From CAIZQW01 sp942493055 (lineage in GTDB: Bacteria > Verrucomicrobiota > Kiritimatiellia > RFP12 > UBA1067): a stretch of DNA of 64,000 nt. This document shows positions 26,801 to 35,411 of the stretch, piece after piece. The translations under genes were made by a program, and so were the position numbers. The notes beneath the pieces are model-generated. The model was given only the letters and a program-made list of their open reading frames with translations. It made no database searches and was not told where the DNA came from. The stretch lies in contig OW818680.1 in assembly GCA_942493055.1 (NCBI GenBank), positions 5,208,001 through 5,272,000 of the forward strand, written 5' to 3'. Numbering within the stretch: the first letter of the stretch is position 1; every line of letters begins with the position of its first letter.

Positions 26801-27429
26801 AGACTCCGGATCACAAGGAGCAGGACGGACGGTCGAATGTCGGGCGCCAGGGCATGGCGAGCGGAGAATCCGCCGCGGCTTCGGGCACCATCGGCAAGGG
26901 GGATGACGATATTGAGGCGCGACGTACCCAGGATCCCACGCAGTCCGGAAAGGTCACAGCGGATGGCGAGGCCGATACAAAGGCCACGGGTGGCGGCAAG
27001 CTCGGCTCGGGCAAGGGGGATGACTGGGGCCAAAGCGGTGGAACAGACCGCATGGATTCAGGCGAGGCTGGCTCCATGGCCAAGTCGCTCGAGAATATGG
27101 CAAAGAAGGCAGACCAGGCGTATGCGCAGGCCTCCTTGAAAGGCCTGCGTACGGATTCGCTGGAGACGGCGGCCCATCACATTCGCCAGGCCACGGATGC
27201 GATCTCCAAAGGCGTCCCCATCAGTCAGGTGGCTGAGCTGCGGCGTAAGGCGATCGGGGCTTTGAAGAAAGCCAAGACGGAACTGGGCGAAGGGAGCGCG
27301 GCGAGCCTGGATGGTCAGAATTTCATCTCGAGCCTGACAGATGTGATCGAGGCCGATCAGGAGATCTCGCCGGAGAAATACCGGAAGCTGAATGCCTCCT
27401 ATTATAAAATGCTGAATGAAGTGATGTGA
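23827..27429 (+). CDS. Large DUF4175-like membrane protein with coiled coil
   Basis: 1200 residues from ATG 23827, preceded by GGGGGG over the previous stop; the reading frame stays open upstream but without a plausible start. Two N-terminal helices (LTAGLAVVLLLLFFLTW and LLVWGVLLLVSAVLAGLIM), a third near residue 150, then Ig-like domains (TVTPGDATVLQGGDIKLACT). A long charged coiled coil covers about 500-900. A Gly/Ser/Asp-rich low-complexity region lies at about 960-1100, with a helical C-terminal end. This is the layout of DUF4175-type proteins found with MoxR/VWA genes. It could act as a long periplasmic tether or scaffold. The stop overlaps the next start. Confidence 0.75.
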   Translation: MALSTVVARLKKIGQMLNRWRAEIQLTAGLAVVLLLLFFLTWSDFLARYSQNGRLLVWGVLLLVSAVLAGLIMKTLSRRHTPEGVAVCVEQTFPQLDNHLINFLQFSAVSMRDAFVATYVKMDIPHWDGLNLSLMKDRRKLRWAQLALGVAVVLMVLPFSFLGQAWLTSMVRVLNPFAEIAPVSLTHILTVTPGDATVLQGGDIKLACTVEGKSGHEVRLDVCPADGEVKTYNLGSLKGAGSEVFPHTLNKVTTALKYRFRAGDAYVAGWKEITLRPPLAFNALLLKVVPPAYTGLPARKYDGQSKTIDIPYGSKAELASACNTPLRSLLLSGAGEPVSLELKGEGRAGVAMLTITNGVNLTLAAVATNGDTAEAVMGFNLLPDRPPVLTVKYPQKPVPLPPGSAPSIDFAVTDDFGFSDITIEQLSGPGDAAEPPKVLKRYSRGENKGKELSFLWKGDIRKITDSGSISLRVVAKDNRAGSPNVTFSQTLSFELDEMSAAAKNRQEELKKNAEGLNKVIELQRANMDRTKQLQGNLIAAKDEQWSERVEQQELIRKMVRLLIEKGGVNTLGNLVPSIKKLYVSEMAEVIPTLRKVPEVKEVTAKDRQVVLALSMQEKILRQLTFAGESAKMVQEANKSSSLIGILDGMIASQSEIIKTTLKCSTQNVAVAASVVTQQDKLSSELIAFIKACRAEASSGQGEDKDQAAFVEAVATFCEKEKISNDMLLASEQLEENKANDAVPHERNAYTKLLSARKQFEEVVAKGEKETREEMIEAIQVAEAKLGKLKELTKKLKEEMDKIEDNKNKNTKDFDVMEEEAAEIEKNIKEAMLQIPKDLDIFAHLNVGNDLVEDVFSTFEEVTQQEGPATKPTDGGPVAEKAVIKREYLLDAMEKATELLDDFEMWLGKDADTKKITVEAADKEEMPEGVALTPLQTSMEDIIGDLQKVADEKLDKAADDGAINAATPDMEMGGEITEGDTTTFSAKGKSGNETPDHKEQDGRSNVGRQGMASGESAAASGTIGKGDDDIEARRTQDPTQSGKVTADGEADTKATGGGKLGSGKGDDWGQSGGTDRMDSGEAGSMAKSLENMAKKADQAYAQASLKGLRTDSLETAAHHIRQATDAISKGVPISQVAELRRKAIGALKKAKTELGEGSAASLDGQNFISSLTDVIEADQEISPEKYRKLNASYYKMLNEVM

Positions 27430-29714
27430 TGAAGATACGAAAATTAATGGTTTTGTTGACGGGGCTTGCGCTCTCAGCATCCGGGGTTGAAAACTCCGCA
27501 GACTGGGCGGTGAAGGAGGCGTCTGTCCGCTTCGTGGTGGAGTTGACCCACGAGCCCAGCCATCCGAGTGCAGGTTACTTTGTCTCCATCCAGGACGGGG
27601 GGATGCTTCCGGGCCCCCTTCCTGACCCGGTTGTGGTTGATGAGAAGGGTAACGCCTTGAAGAGTGGCGTGCTGTGGCATTGCAAAGATACCGGGTGCGC
27701 TCTGGTCTTCGAAGCTCCGAAGGGCGGAGAAAAGGCAGTGGTCTATTTTCGTGGGGCGAAGAAGCTGAATCTCTGGACACCGCAGAGCGAGCTGACACCG
27801 AGTGCCATCTTTTGTGAAATCAATGAAACGCGGGAGCGCGAAGAGGCCATTAAGCTGGGCGCCCTAGGCTCTGTCGGCCCGAATGTCCGTTATTCCAATC
27901 AGGCGTGGAAGGCAGGTGCCTGGAGAGGCAAGCCGATCCCCTTGGCCATGTGGGAAGGGCATCTAGGGGGAAGCGCCTTGTATATGCTGGCGTATATTCA
28001 GGTCACAGATCCTGGACCCACCTGGATTGGCCCTCAGGTCAAATCCGGCAACATAGAGATCGCCATTGACGGCAAGATGGTGAAGCAGGCCAAGAAAAAC
28101 GAGAAGGTCGGCGGTGTCGGCGGCATGGTCGATCTCACTGCGGGGTTGCATAAAGTGGAGCTCTATGGCTACAGCGTTGACAAAAAAGCCAGTGGCCCGA
28201 TGATGTTCAGCTGGCGTACGCCCAAGACAACGGTTGACGAGTTGGGCGGTGTCCGCGCGAAAGATATCAGATATCCAGGAACGCCTATGAATGAGTCGTG
28301 CCTGATCGATGCCGCGAATGTCGTGAAATCCGGGCAGTGCCGTATCAGCGATATCCAGTCACGCACCGGGCCGGTCGCCGCATTTGAGATTCAGCCCTCC
28401 AGCCTGTTCCACTTCCCGGAGGAGGATGAGTTGATTGTCTACGGCTTAAAAGCATGGACAAAGAGTAATCCGGCTGATACCCGTTACAGTTGGCGCTTTG
28501 AGACGGCTCCGGATGCTCTGGCCGAGGGACCTGAAATCAAGTGGCTCTTTAAAGGCGGCAGGTTCACCCATGTGACGTTGATTGCTGAGGCGGCGGGCAA
28601 GAAGACATCCGCCAGAGCAGTTTTTTACACGAACACAGGCGAAAGCAGCAGCTTGGATGATGAGAATACGCGGCAGTCATTTAAACAGGCGTGCTATACG
28701 ATGTTGAGTGCTTATCCGGAGAAGGCGGATCCTGTGGCTCAATGGGATGCGACGCTGTGGAATAATTTTTTCCGCGTCCTTGATCTGAAAGGCGCGAACG
28801 CGCTGCTGGAATATATGGTGACGAAGCGGTGGAACTTCGTCAAGAAGAGGCTGGAGCCCGAGCGCAAGGAGCTGCTGCAAGATATCGCCCTCTTTTCCAT
28901 GGGGCCCCGCAAGCCCAAGGAGGCGTTTAAATTGGCTGCGGAGTTCAGCGAGGAGGTTGCTCCCAGCACCCGCTCCGTGGTGTTGAAGTTGAAGCAGGCG
29001 GAAATTCTGATGTATTACCTGGATGATTTGGAGGGTGCGAGAAAAATCATCACCCCGCTGCTCATCATTAACGGTGAAGGGGGGGAACGGGCAAAGATAC
29101 GAATGGGGGACCTGGATTTCCTCTCCCGCAACATCAACTCTGCTACGCAGCGGTACGGCGATGTCCAGGGCCGCGCCAAGGCCGAGGCTCAGGATGTCCA
29201 GGCGACACGCCTGCGCTCCTTCACCTCCGGCCCAAAGAAGGTGAAAGACATTATTGAGGCCCAGAAAAAGGGCGATAAGGGGGCCAAGAGTGACCCGGCT
29301 GAAGAGAAGAATAATTTTGTTCCGATGGTTGCGCCTAAGGATGTGCCCGCCTGGAAACTGGCCGCCATCCGGGAGGTGGCGGACTCTGAAAATGTGAACA
29401 TCCTGATCAGCCAGGGATTCTACCTTGAGGCGTTCCAAGCCATGCAACTCTGGGAACGGGTCTTCCCGATGTCTAAAATTACAGGCGATTATATTCTTCG
29501 CGAGGCTAAGCTGTATATGCAGTTGGAGGATTACAAACGGGCGCGCAAGCTGTTGAGCACGTATTGCGACCAGGTTGACGTCTCGAATTTCCTCCCCGAA
29601 GCCATGCAGATGATTAAGGAGTGTATGTATGCCATGAAGGAGCCTGACGCGGCCATTGAGAAGCTTGAGAAGGAAATGCGCAAGCGGACGACGTTTGGCG
29701 GCGGGGAGGAGTGA
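27429..29714 (+). CDS. Exported protein with PA14-like and TPR-like regions
   Basis: 761 residues from ATG 27429; a GTG at 27426 is an equal alternative, and both overlap the previous stop. A signal peptide (MKIRKLMVLLTGLALSASG) is followed by a beta-rich region (RFVVELTHEPSHPSAGYFVS). Then comes a PA14/sugar-binding-like segment with GGSALYMLAYIQV and GGMVDLTAGLHKVELYGYSV. The last third is helical with TPR-like spacing (EDYKRARKLLSTYCDQVDVS). No catalytic motif seen. Likely a periplasmic or outer-surface partner of the DUF4175-like and BatA-like proteins. Function unknown. Confidence 0.65.
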   Translation: MKIRKLMVLLTGLALSASGVENSADWAVKEASVRFVVELTHEPSHPSAGYFVSIQDGGMLPGPLPDPVVVDEKGNALKSGVLWHCKDTGCALVFEAPKGGEKAVVYFRGAKKLNLWTPQSELTPSAIFCEINETREREEAIKLGALGSVGPNVRYSNQAWKAGAWRGKPIPLAMWEGHLGGSALYMLAYIQVTDPGPTWIGPQVKSGNIEIAIDGKMVKQAKKNEKVGGVGGMVDLTAGLHKVELYGYSVDKKASGPMMFSWRTPKTTVDELGGVRAKDIRYPGTPMNESCLIDAANVVKSGQCRISDIQSRTGPVAAFEIQPSSLFHFPEEDELIVYGLKAWTKSNPADTRYSWRFETAPDALAEGPEIKWLFKGGRFTHVTLIAEAAGKKTSARAVFYTNTGESSSLDDENTRQSFKQACYTMLSAYPEKADPVAQWDATLWNNFFRVLDLKGANALLEYMVTKRWNFVKKRLEPERKELLQDIALFSMGPRKPKEAFKLAAEFSEEVAPSTRSVVLKLKQAEILMYYLDDLEGARKIITPLLIINGEGGERAKIRMGDLDFLSRNINSATQRYGDVQGRAKAEAQDVQATRLRSFTSGPKKVKDIIEAQKKGDKGAKSDPAEEKNNFVPMVAPKDVPAWKLAAIREVADSENVNILISQGFYLEAFQAMQLWERVFPMSKITGDYILREAKLYMQLEDYKRARKLLSTYCDQVDVSNFLPEAMQMIKECMYAMKEPDAAIEKLEKEMRKRTTFGGGEE

Positions 29715-29734
29715 TCGTGGAGAGGGAGCTGTTT

Positions 29735-30454
29735 ATGAAAAGAGTTGTGGGTGTTGTCCTGTTGTTCCTGGCCGTGTCGGCAGGGGCTGCCGATAAAGAG
29801 CACAGTCGGTTATATACGGCGCCAGATATGTCCGCTTCAGGGGGAATCGCCGGAAAAATTATTAACCCGGGAATGCCGATCGTCCAGATATTGGCCATGC
29901 CGCCTGATGAACCGCGCTTCGTCTACGAAGGGCAGATCTCCGGTGCGAGCCGGCAGGAGTTCGCGTTCGCGAATCTTCCGATGGCCAAGTATAATCTCTT
30001 CGTCATCTATGAGAATGCGTTTTATGAGGGGCTCCAGTTGTCGAGCGAAGCCGATACATTGACGGATAAAGACCGTCAGAGCATTACGAAGATCGTCAAC
30101 GATTCCGACCCGTTTTATAACAAGAAGATTATTCACCGCATCGCCGGCACGACAGGCCGGGGCAACCTCGCCAGGTGCGTGGTGACACAATACAGGGATG
30201 GCCCCGGAACGGTTACTGCGGATTACGAAGCGCTCAAAGGGCAAGGGCGGCGGACGTTTAAATTGATTTGGCTGAAGGATGTTGGCGTGGGCTGGCAGGT
30301 CGTCCAGAAAAGGGATCTCTATCCCGTGACGGTCGATCTGCGTCTGCTCAAGCCGGCGCACCATTACTCGGAACAGTTGTCGAACATCCGGGTGACAAAT
30401 AAAGTGAAGCAGTTAGGTGATATTGATCTGAGTAACGAAACGAAAAAGCGGTAA
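29735..30454 (+). CDS. Exported protein of unknown function
   Basis: 239 residues from ATG 29735, with GGAGAGGGAG just upstream; an in-frame GTG-region start at 29711 would overlap the previous gene and place acidic residues before the signal peptide (MKRVVGVVLLFLAVSAGAA). The mature protein is beta-rich, with a segment like carboxypeptidase-regulatory or SpaA folds (FVYEGQISGASRQEFAFANL, KYNLFVIYENAFYEGLQL), which suggests a small Ig-like module. No family named. It ends 21 bases before the FHA-MoxR gene. Confidence 0.62.
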   Translation: MKRVVGVVLLFLAVSAGAADKEHSRLYTAPDMSASGGIAGKIINPGMPIVQILAMPPDEPRFVYEGQISGASRQEFAFANLPMAKYNLFVIYENAFYEGLQLSSEADTLTDKDRQSITKIVNDSDPFYNKKIIHRIAGTTGRGNLARCVVTQYRDGPGTVTADYEALKGQGRRTFKLIWLKDVGVGWQVVQKRDLYPVTVDLRLLKPAHHYSEQLSNIRVTNKVKQLGDIDLSNETKKR

Positions 30455-30475
30455 GGCTGATGAAAGGATACGTCC

Positions 30476-31873
30476 ATGGCTAGTCTTTTAGTGAAGCAGG
30501 GGCAGTTTGAGGGGCAGACATTTGATCTTGCAGGCGGTGAAATAGTAATCGGGCGCGACGAGTCGTGTTCCATCATGTTGGAGAATGATGCGTTGGTGTC
30601 ACGCCATCACGCGAAAATTTTCCAAAACAATGAAGGGGTCTGGTCTCTTGCTGATCTGGACAGCGCGAACGGAACGCTCCTCAATTACGCCGCTGTCACG
30701 ACCTCCCCCTTGAAAGAGAATGATGTCATCTCCGTCGGCGCCACGACCTTTATCTTCAGGGGCGAAGCGAAGCCAGTCGCTGGAAACGTTCCAGCGCCCG
30801 CCCCGCAAAGCGTGTCTGAACAAAAAAGCATGACGACAGATGATGACCTGAAGCTGGTCAAGCAGATGCGCGAATCCATGGATGCCATCCGTCGCGAGGT
30901 GGGCAAGGTCATTATCGGACAGGAAGACGTCCTGAACGAGATCTTAATGTGCATCATTGCCGGCGGACATGCCCTGTTGATCGGCTTGCCCGGACTGGCA
31001 AAGACGCTGACCGTCAATACCATCGCCAAGGTGCTGGATATGAAGTTTAAGCGTATCCAGTTTACGCCTGACTTGATGCCGTCAGATATCACCGGCACCG
31101 AGGTGCTGGAAACAGACCGGGTAACCCAGCAGAAGGAGTTCCGCTTTATGCAGGGACCCATTTTCTGCAATATGCTGCTGGCGGACGAAATCAACCGTAC
31201 CCCGCCGAAAACGCAGGCCGCATTGCTGGAGGCCATGCAGGAGAAGCAGGTCAGCGTCGGGAAAGAGGTCTATAAACTCGACAAGCCCTTCTTCGTGTTG
31301 GCTACGCAGAATCCCATTGAACAAGAGGGGACATATCCGTTGCCCGAAGCGCAGCTCGACCGGTTTATGTTTAATATTTTCGTGGACTATCCGACGCTGA
31401 ATGAGGAGATGGAGGTGATCACCCGGACCACCATGTCCGCAGGCGGAGAGCCGCAGGTGGTCGTCGATAAGCGGGCGGTGATCCATCTGCAGGAGGTGGT
31501 GCGGAAAATCCCTGTCTCCCAGCATGTGATCGGGTATGCAGTCAAGTTGGTCCGGGCGACCCGGCCGGGCGATGAAACGGCTCCGGAGTTTACCAAGAAG
31601 TATGTCTCGACTGGCGCTGGACCGCGTGCCGGACAGTTCCTGATCCTGGCAGCCAAGGCGCGTGCCGTGCTGGAAGGCCGTATCCATGTCAGCTGCAATG
31701 ACGTCAGAAGCGCTGCCATGCCGGTGTTGCGCCATCGTATCCTGACCAACTTCTCCGCGGACTCCGAAGGCATTAACTCCATCACGATTGTCAAGCGCCT
31801 GATTGAAGAGGTGAAAGAACCTGGCGTCGAGACCTACGAAGAGCCCCAAAACGCGCCGAAAAAGAAGAAGTAA
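30476..31873 (+). CDS. FHA domain fused to MoxR-type AAA+ ATPase
   Basis: 465 residues. Residues 1-95 form a forkhead-associated phosphopeptide-binding domain with IGRDES (Arg27), VSRHHAK (42-45) and DSANGT (65-67), all the usual binding residues. After a Pro/Ala linker, residues 125-460 are a MoxR AAA+ ATPase with Walker A GLPGLAKT (170-177), Walker B LLADEINR and the family's sensor segment ATQNPIEQEGTYPLPEAQLD. MoxR ATPases remodel or mature partner complexes, commonly with DUF58 and VWA proteins, and all are in this operon. The FHA fusion implies control by Ser/Thr phosphorylation or recruitment by a phosphorylated partner. A ribosome site GAAAGGA precedes the ATG; the next gene starts one base after the stop. 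Confidence 0.9.
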   Translation: MASLLVKQGQFEGQTFDLAGGEIVIGRDESCSIMLENDALVSRHHAKIFQNNEGVWSLADLDSANGTLLNYAAVTTSPLKENDVISVGATTFIFRGEAKPVAGNVPAPAPQSVSEQKSMTTDDDLKLVKQMRESMDAIRREVGKVIIGQEDVLNEILMCIIAGGHALLIGLPGLAKTLTVNTIAKVLDMKFKRIQFTPDLMPSDITGTEVLETDRVTQQKEFRFMQGPIFCNMLLADEINRTPPKTQAALLEAMQEKQVSVGKEVYKLDKPFFVLATQNPIEQEGTYPLPEAQLDRFMFNIFVDYPTLNEEMEVITRTTMSAGGEPQVVVDKRAVIHLQEVVRKIPVSQHVIGYAVKLVRATRPGDETAPEFTKKYVSTGAGPRAGQFLILAAKARAVLEGRIHVSCNDVRSAAMPVLRHRILTNFSADSEGINSITIVKRLIEEVKEPGVETYEEPQNAPKKKK

Positions 31874-31874
31874 T

Positions 31875-32759
31875 ATGCTTCGATTTCTGCTGATAGCCCT
31901 GCCCTTGCTCGCCACTGCAGAGCAACCAGTTCCCGCGCCTCGCGAACCTGTCCGGGGTGTGGATGCCCTGCCGCTCGAGCAGCGCCGAGCTTTTCTGCGG
32001 GGGACGCTATCGGATTGGCGGGTTGATACTGATGACCGCAGGGGTAAAGAAGCCCCTCCCGCACAGAAGCCCTATCCGGCGGAGGCAAAGCGGCTGGATC
32101 TCATCGCCCCCGCTGAATTCAAGGTCGGTACGGTCAGCGTACAGGAGGCTGTTCGTAACCGGCGCAGCAGACGTGACTATACGGAGTCGCCGTTCTCGCT
32201 CGAAGAGCTGAGTTATCTGCTCTGGGCTACGCAGGGGCTCTCCAAAACTGGTCTAGATGAGAAGGGGAAGCCTGTCCAGTTCAAGTCGGTCCCCTCAGGC
32301 GGGGCACGGCACCCCTTTGAGACGTACCTGCTGATTAACCGGGTCGCGGGTGTCGCTCCTGGAATCTATCGCTACCTCCCGCAGGAGCATCAACTGTTGT
32401 TGATCAAGGAGGATGCGGCGCTCGATAAGCAGATCACGGCGTCCTGTTATGGGCAGGCCTTTATTGGCAGTTCGGCCGCGGTCTTTGTCTGGGCCGCGAT
32501 CCCTGCTCGGACCGAATGGCACTATGGCAGTATCGCCCAGAAGCTCATCGCCATCGAGGCCGGGCACCTCTGTCAGAATCTTTACCTCGCCGCGGAATCC
32601 ATCCATAGCGGGGTATGCGCGGTCATGGGCTATGATCAGGCCCGCATGGACGCCTTGCTCGGCTTAGACGGAAAAGAGGAGTTTGTCATCTACCTTGCAG
32701 CGACTGGAAAAGTGGAGCCCGGACAGGACTCGAAATCCGGGAGCCCAAGCTCCAAGTGA
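31875..32759 (+). CDS. SagB-type nitroreductase-fold oxidoreductase with an export-like leader
   Basis: 294 residues. The core (about 90-280) is the SagB/ThcOx branch of the FMN nitroreductase fold: RNRRSRRDYTESPFSLEELS, PSGGARHPFETYLLIN, APGIYRYLPQEHQL and a helix AIEAGHLCQNLYLAAES. SagB enzymes oxidise azolines to azoles in some RiPP pathways, but many family members have no RiPP context. The N-terminus (MLRFLLIALPLLATAEQPVP) looks like a signal peptide, odd for an FMN enzyme; it could also be a membrane anchor. The ATG sits one base after the MoxR stop and the stop overlaps the next start, so the three are translated together. The reaction here is unknown. Confidence 0.82.
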   Translation: MLRFLLIALPLLATAEQPVPAPREPVRGVDALPLEQRRAFLRGTLSDWRVDTDDRRGKEAPPAQKPYPAEAKRLDLIAPAEFKVGTVSVQEAVRNRRSRRDYTESPFSLEELSYLLWATQGLSKTGLDEKGKPVQFKSVPSGGARHPFETYLLINRVAGVAPGIYRYLPQEHQLLLIKEDAALDKQITASCYGQAFIGSSAAVFVWAAIPARTEWHYGSIAQKLIAIEAGHLCQNLYLAAESIHSGVCAVMGYDQARMDALLGLDGKEEFVIYLAATGKVEPGQDSKSGSPSSK

Positions 32760-35290
32760 GCCACGAGATTCCGGAAAGAAGTGAAACAGTGAATACAAAA
32801 GCGACAACGTTTGAACCGTTTCAGATCCGGACGCTGGACGCGTTGAAAGCGGAAGCCAGCCGCCTCAGGCTGGAACTGCCTGTCTCCAGTGATGTCGCCG
32901 TGCTGGGCGACCCTGTGTTGGTCAACGGACTGAAGATCCCCAACCGTCTCTGCGTCCAGCCGATGGAGGGGTGCGACGCTGACGCAGGTGGCGCCCCCGG
33001 GGAATTGACCTTCCGGCGTTACCAACGCTATGCAGAGGGCGGCTTTGGCTTGATCTGGCTGGAAGCTGCGGCTGTTGATGGTCCCGGCCGCTCCAATCCG
33101 CAGCAGTTGTGGATGAACCGGAAAAATCTTACGGCCTTTACCGAACTGGTCCACGAGATCAAAACGTGCGCCCGCCAGCGTTGGGGACATGAGATTTGTG
33201 TGATCCTCCAATTGGCTCATGCGGGGCGCTATTGCCGTCCCCAGGGCGAGGCCGCACCCTTGCTTGCTCTCCCGGATACACAACTGGGAAGAGATCCGAA
33301 CGCATCGGTCCTCTCTGATGATGACTTGGATGCGCTTCAGGAGAAGTTTGTCAGCGCAGGCCGCCTAGCGATGGATGCGGGGTTTGACGGGGTGGATATC
33401 AAAGCCTGTTACAATGACCTGCCCGCAGAATTGCTATGCGCTCTCACACGACCCGGCCGATATGGAGGTTCCCTCGAGAACAGAAGCCGTTTTCTGTGTG
33501 AGGTGGTCGCTAAACTCAGCGCAGCACATCCCGAAATGCTCCTGGCTTCAAGGCTCTCGATCACGACGGATGTGAAGGAGCTTGATGAATCTGTTGCCGT
33601 GGCTCTGCTGCTGCAGACTGCGGGTGTAAAGCTGCTGAATCTGTCGGCGATGGCTGAGGCTACCCCGTCAGCAGGGGCGTATGTGCATCCGCTGGAGCGT
33701 TTTGTGCGCATGGCAGAGGCTTCGAAAACCCTGCAACGGGCTCTTCCCGGGGTTGCGGTGGTCGCAGGAGGGTTCAGCTGGTTCCGCCACTTTCTGCCCC
33801 ATGTCGCAGCAGGCGTGGTGCAGGGGGGCGGCGCGACATTGATCGGTGTCGGACGTGCCGCGCTGGCCTATCCATCACTGGCAGGGGATATTATCCAGAA
33901 GGGAAAAATGGAGCCCGAGGGGTGCTGTGTCACCTGTGATGCCTGTGTCCAGTTGCTGAAGGATGACGGGCATGCGGGTTGCGCGATCATGGACGGCTCT
34001 GTCTATGGAGGCGAATACCGTACCCGGCGTCATTTCGCGACAGACCATTTGAAGGAGGAGGCGAAGCGCTGCCGTGGCTGTGAGCCGGCGCCTTGCCGCG
34101 CAGGATGTCCGACACGGATTGATGTGCCCGCATTTCTAAAAGCCTTTGCGGAAGGGCGGATTGGAGAGGCCTATGAGATCCTCCGAACGGCGAATGCCCT
34201 GCCAGAGATGTGCGCGCATCTGTGCCCTGTTGGAATGCTCTGCGAAGGTCGGTGCGTAGCCGCTACGCTGGATGGCACCCCAATTCCGATTCATGACATC
34301 CAATACGTTGTCTCCTGGGAGGCCCGCCGCAACAATCTGACCGGCCTCCGCGTGCCCGCATGCGATACGGGAAAAAAAGTGGCTATTGTCGGAGCTGGCC
34401 CTGCGGGCCTATCCTGTGCGGCGACACTGCTGGAGCTGGGCCATCAGGTCGTGCTTTTCGAGCGCAGCTCGCGTCTGGGCGGAACCCCCGAACAGGTCAT
34501 CCGTTCCAGCCGTTTTACAGGCGCCCCTGCCGAGGCCCAAGCCCTTTTGATGCCGGCGTTGCGCCAGGCGCGCCTGGTGATCAAATACGGGGTTGAATTG
34601 GGACGCAACATGACGCTGGAGGAGCTACAACGTGGCCACGATGCGATGTTTCTGGCGACAGGCGTCTGGGGCGAAAAATCGCTGGGCGTTGCGAAGGGCG
34701 TTGTCTCAGGATTGGATTTCCTCTCCCAGTCAAAAGCCGGCCCCGGCAAAGCGCTTCCTGAGCGGGTGATCCTGCTGGCGGGCGGCGACAGTGCGATGGA
34801 CTGCGCCCGGGTTGCGCTCGAACGGGGTACGCGCGAACTCCTGATTGTCTATGCCGGGCCGCTCTCCGACATGCACTGGCACATGGATGATTCGTGGTTC
34901 CGCACGGAGGGGGTTCACTTCCTGACCATGACCCGCCCGCTGGGCTATCGCGTGGATGCTGACGGCCAGGTGACGGGCCTGCGCATCCGCAGATGTTTAG
35001 GCGACTCCCTGGAAGGGGCGGAAATGGCTGATACGATTCTGGCCTCCACGTTCATTATTGAGGCCATGGGTCTGGGGCTCCAGACATCGCTGACAGCGGC
35101 GCTCCAGGGTTGTTCATTTACGGCTGAGGGCTTGTTAAAAACAACGGAAGCCTCCTCGCTCGCCTGCGGCCTGGTCGGATGCTTCGCCGGCGGCGGCGTG
35201 ATCAACGGCGGCGCTTCGGTGTCGCAATGCGTGGCAGAGGGTATGCGGGCTGGACAAGAAATCGATCTATTTTTACGCACAGGGAAATAA
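32756..35290 (+). CDS. Old-Yellow-Enzyme/GltD-like fusion oxidoreductase
   Basis: About 844 residues. Residues 40-385 form an Old Yellow Enzyme FMN TIM barrel (IPNRLCVQPMEGCDADAGGA, VILQLAHAGRYCRP). A Cys cluster CCVTCDAC with a later GHAGC fits the 4Fe-4S site of 2,4-dienoyl-CoA-reductase-type members. Next is a second Cys-rich domain (CRGCEPAPCRAGCPTRIDVP, CAHLCPVGMLCEGRC) as in the GltD/dihydropyrimidine-dehydrogenase Fer4_20 module. A FAD/NAD(P)-binding domain follows, with VAIVGAGPAGLSCAATLLEL. Electrons would pass NAD(P)H to FAD, Fe-S clusters, FMN and substrate. Start is GTG 32756 overlapping the previous stop, or GTG 32789 with GGAAAG upstream. The substrate is unknown. Confidence 0.85.
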   Translation: MSHEIPERSETVNTKATTFEPFQIRTLDALKAEASRLRLELPVSSDVAVLGDPVLVNGLKIPNRLCVQPMEGCDADAGGAPGELTFRRYQRYAEGGFGLIWLEAAAVDGPGRSNPQQLWMNRKNLTAFTELVHEIKTCARQRWGHEICVILQLAHAGRYCRPQGEAAPLLALPDTQLGRDPNASVLSDDDLDALQEKFVSAGRLAMDAGFDGVDIKACYNDLPAELLCALTRPGRYGGSLENRSRFLCEVVAKLSAAHPEMLLASRLSITTDVKELDESVAVALLLQTAGVKLLNLSAMAEATPSAGAYVHPLERFVRMAEASKTLQRALPGVAVVAGGFSWFRHFLPHVAAGVVQGGGATLIGVGRAALAYPSLAGDIIQKGKMEPEGCCVTCDACVQLLKDDGHAGCAIMDGSVYGGEYRTRRHFATDHLKEEAKRCRGCEPAPCRAGCPTRIDVPAFLKAFAEGRIGEAYEILRTANALPEMCAHLCPVGMLCEGRCVAATLDGTPIPIHDIQYVVSWEARRNNLTGLRVPACDTGKKVAIVGAGPAGLSCAATLLELGHQVVLFERSSRLGGTPEQVIRSSRFTGAPAEAQALLMPALRQARLVIKYGVELGRNMTLEELQRGHDAMFLATGVWGEKSLGVAKGVVSGLDFLSQSKAGPGKALPERVILLAGGDSAMDCARVALERGTRELLIVYAGPLSDMHWHMDDSWFRTEGVHFLTMTRPLGYRVDADGQVTGLRIRRCLGDSLEGAEMADTILASTFIIEAMGLGLQTSLTAALQGCSFTAEGLLKTTEASSLACGLVGCFAGGGVINGGASVSQCVAEGMRAGQEIDLFLRTGK

Positions 35291-35411
35291 GCGTCACCCC
35301 CTAAATTAGAATGGCGATAGATCGGCTTAATGAAGGTAATGGCCTTTTTTCGATAGACAGCCAAGCCAAGATAAGGTAATGTGTGCCCCTCATTTTTGGA
35401 GTATTTATCTT

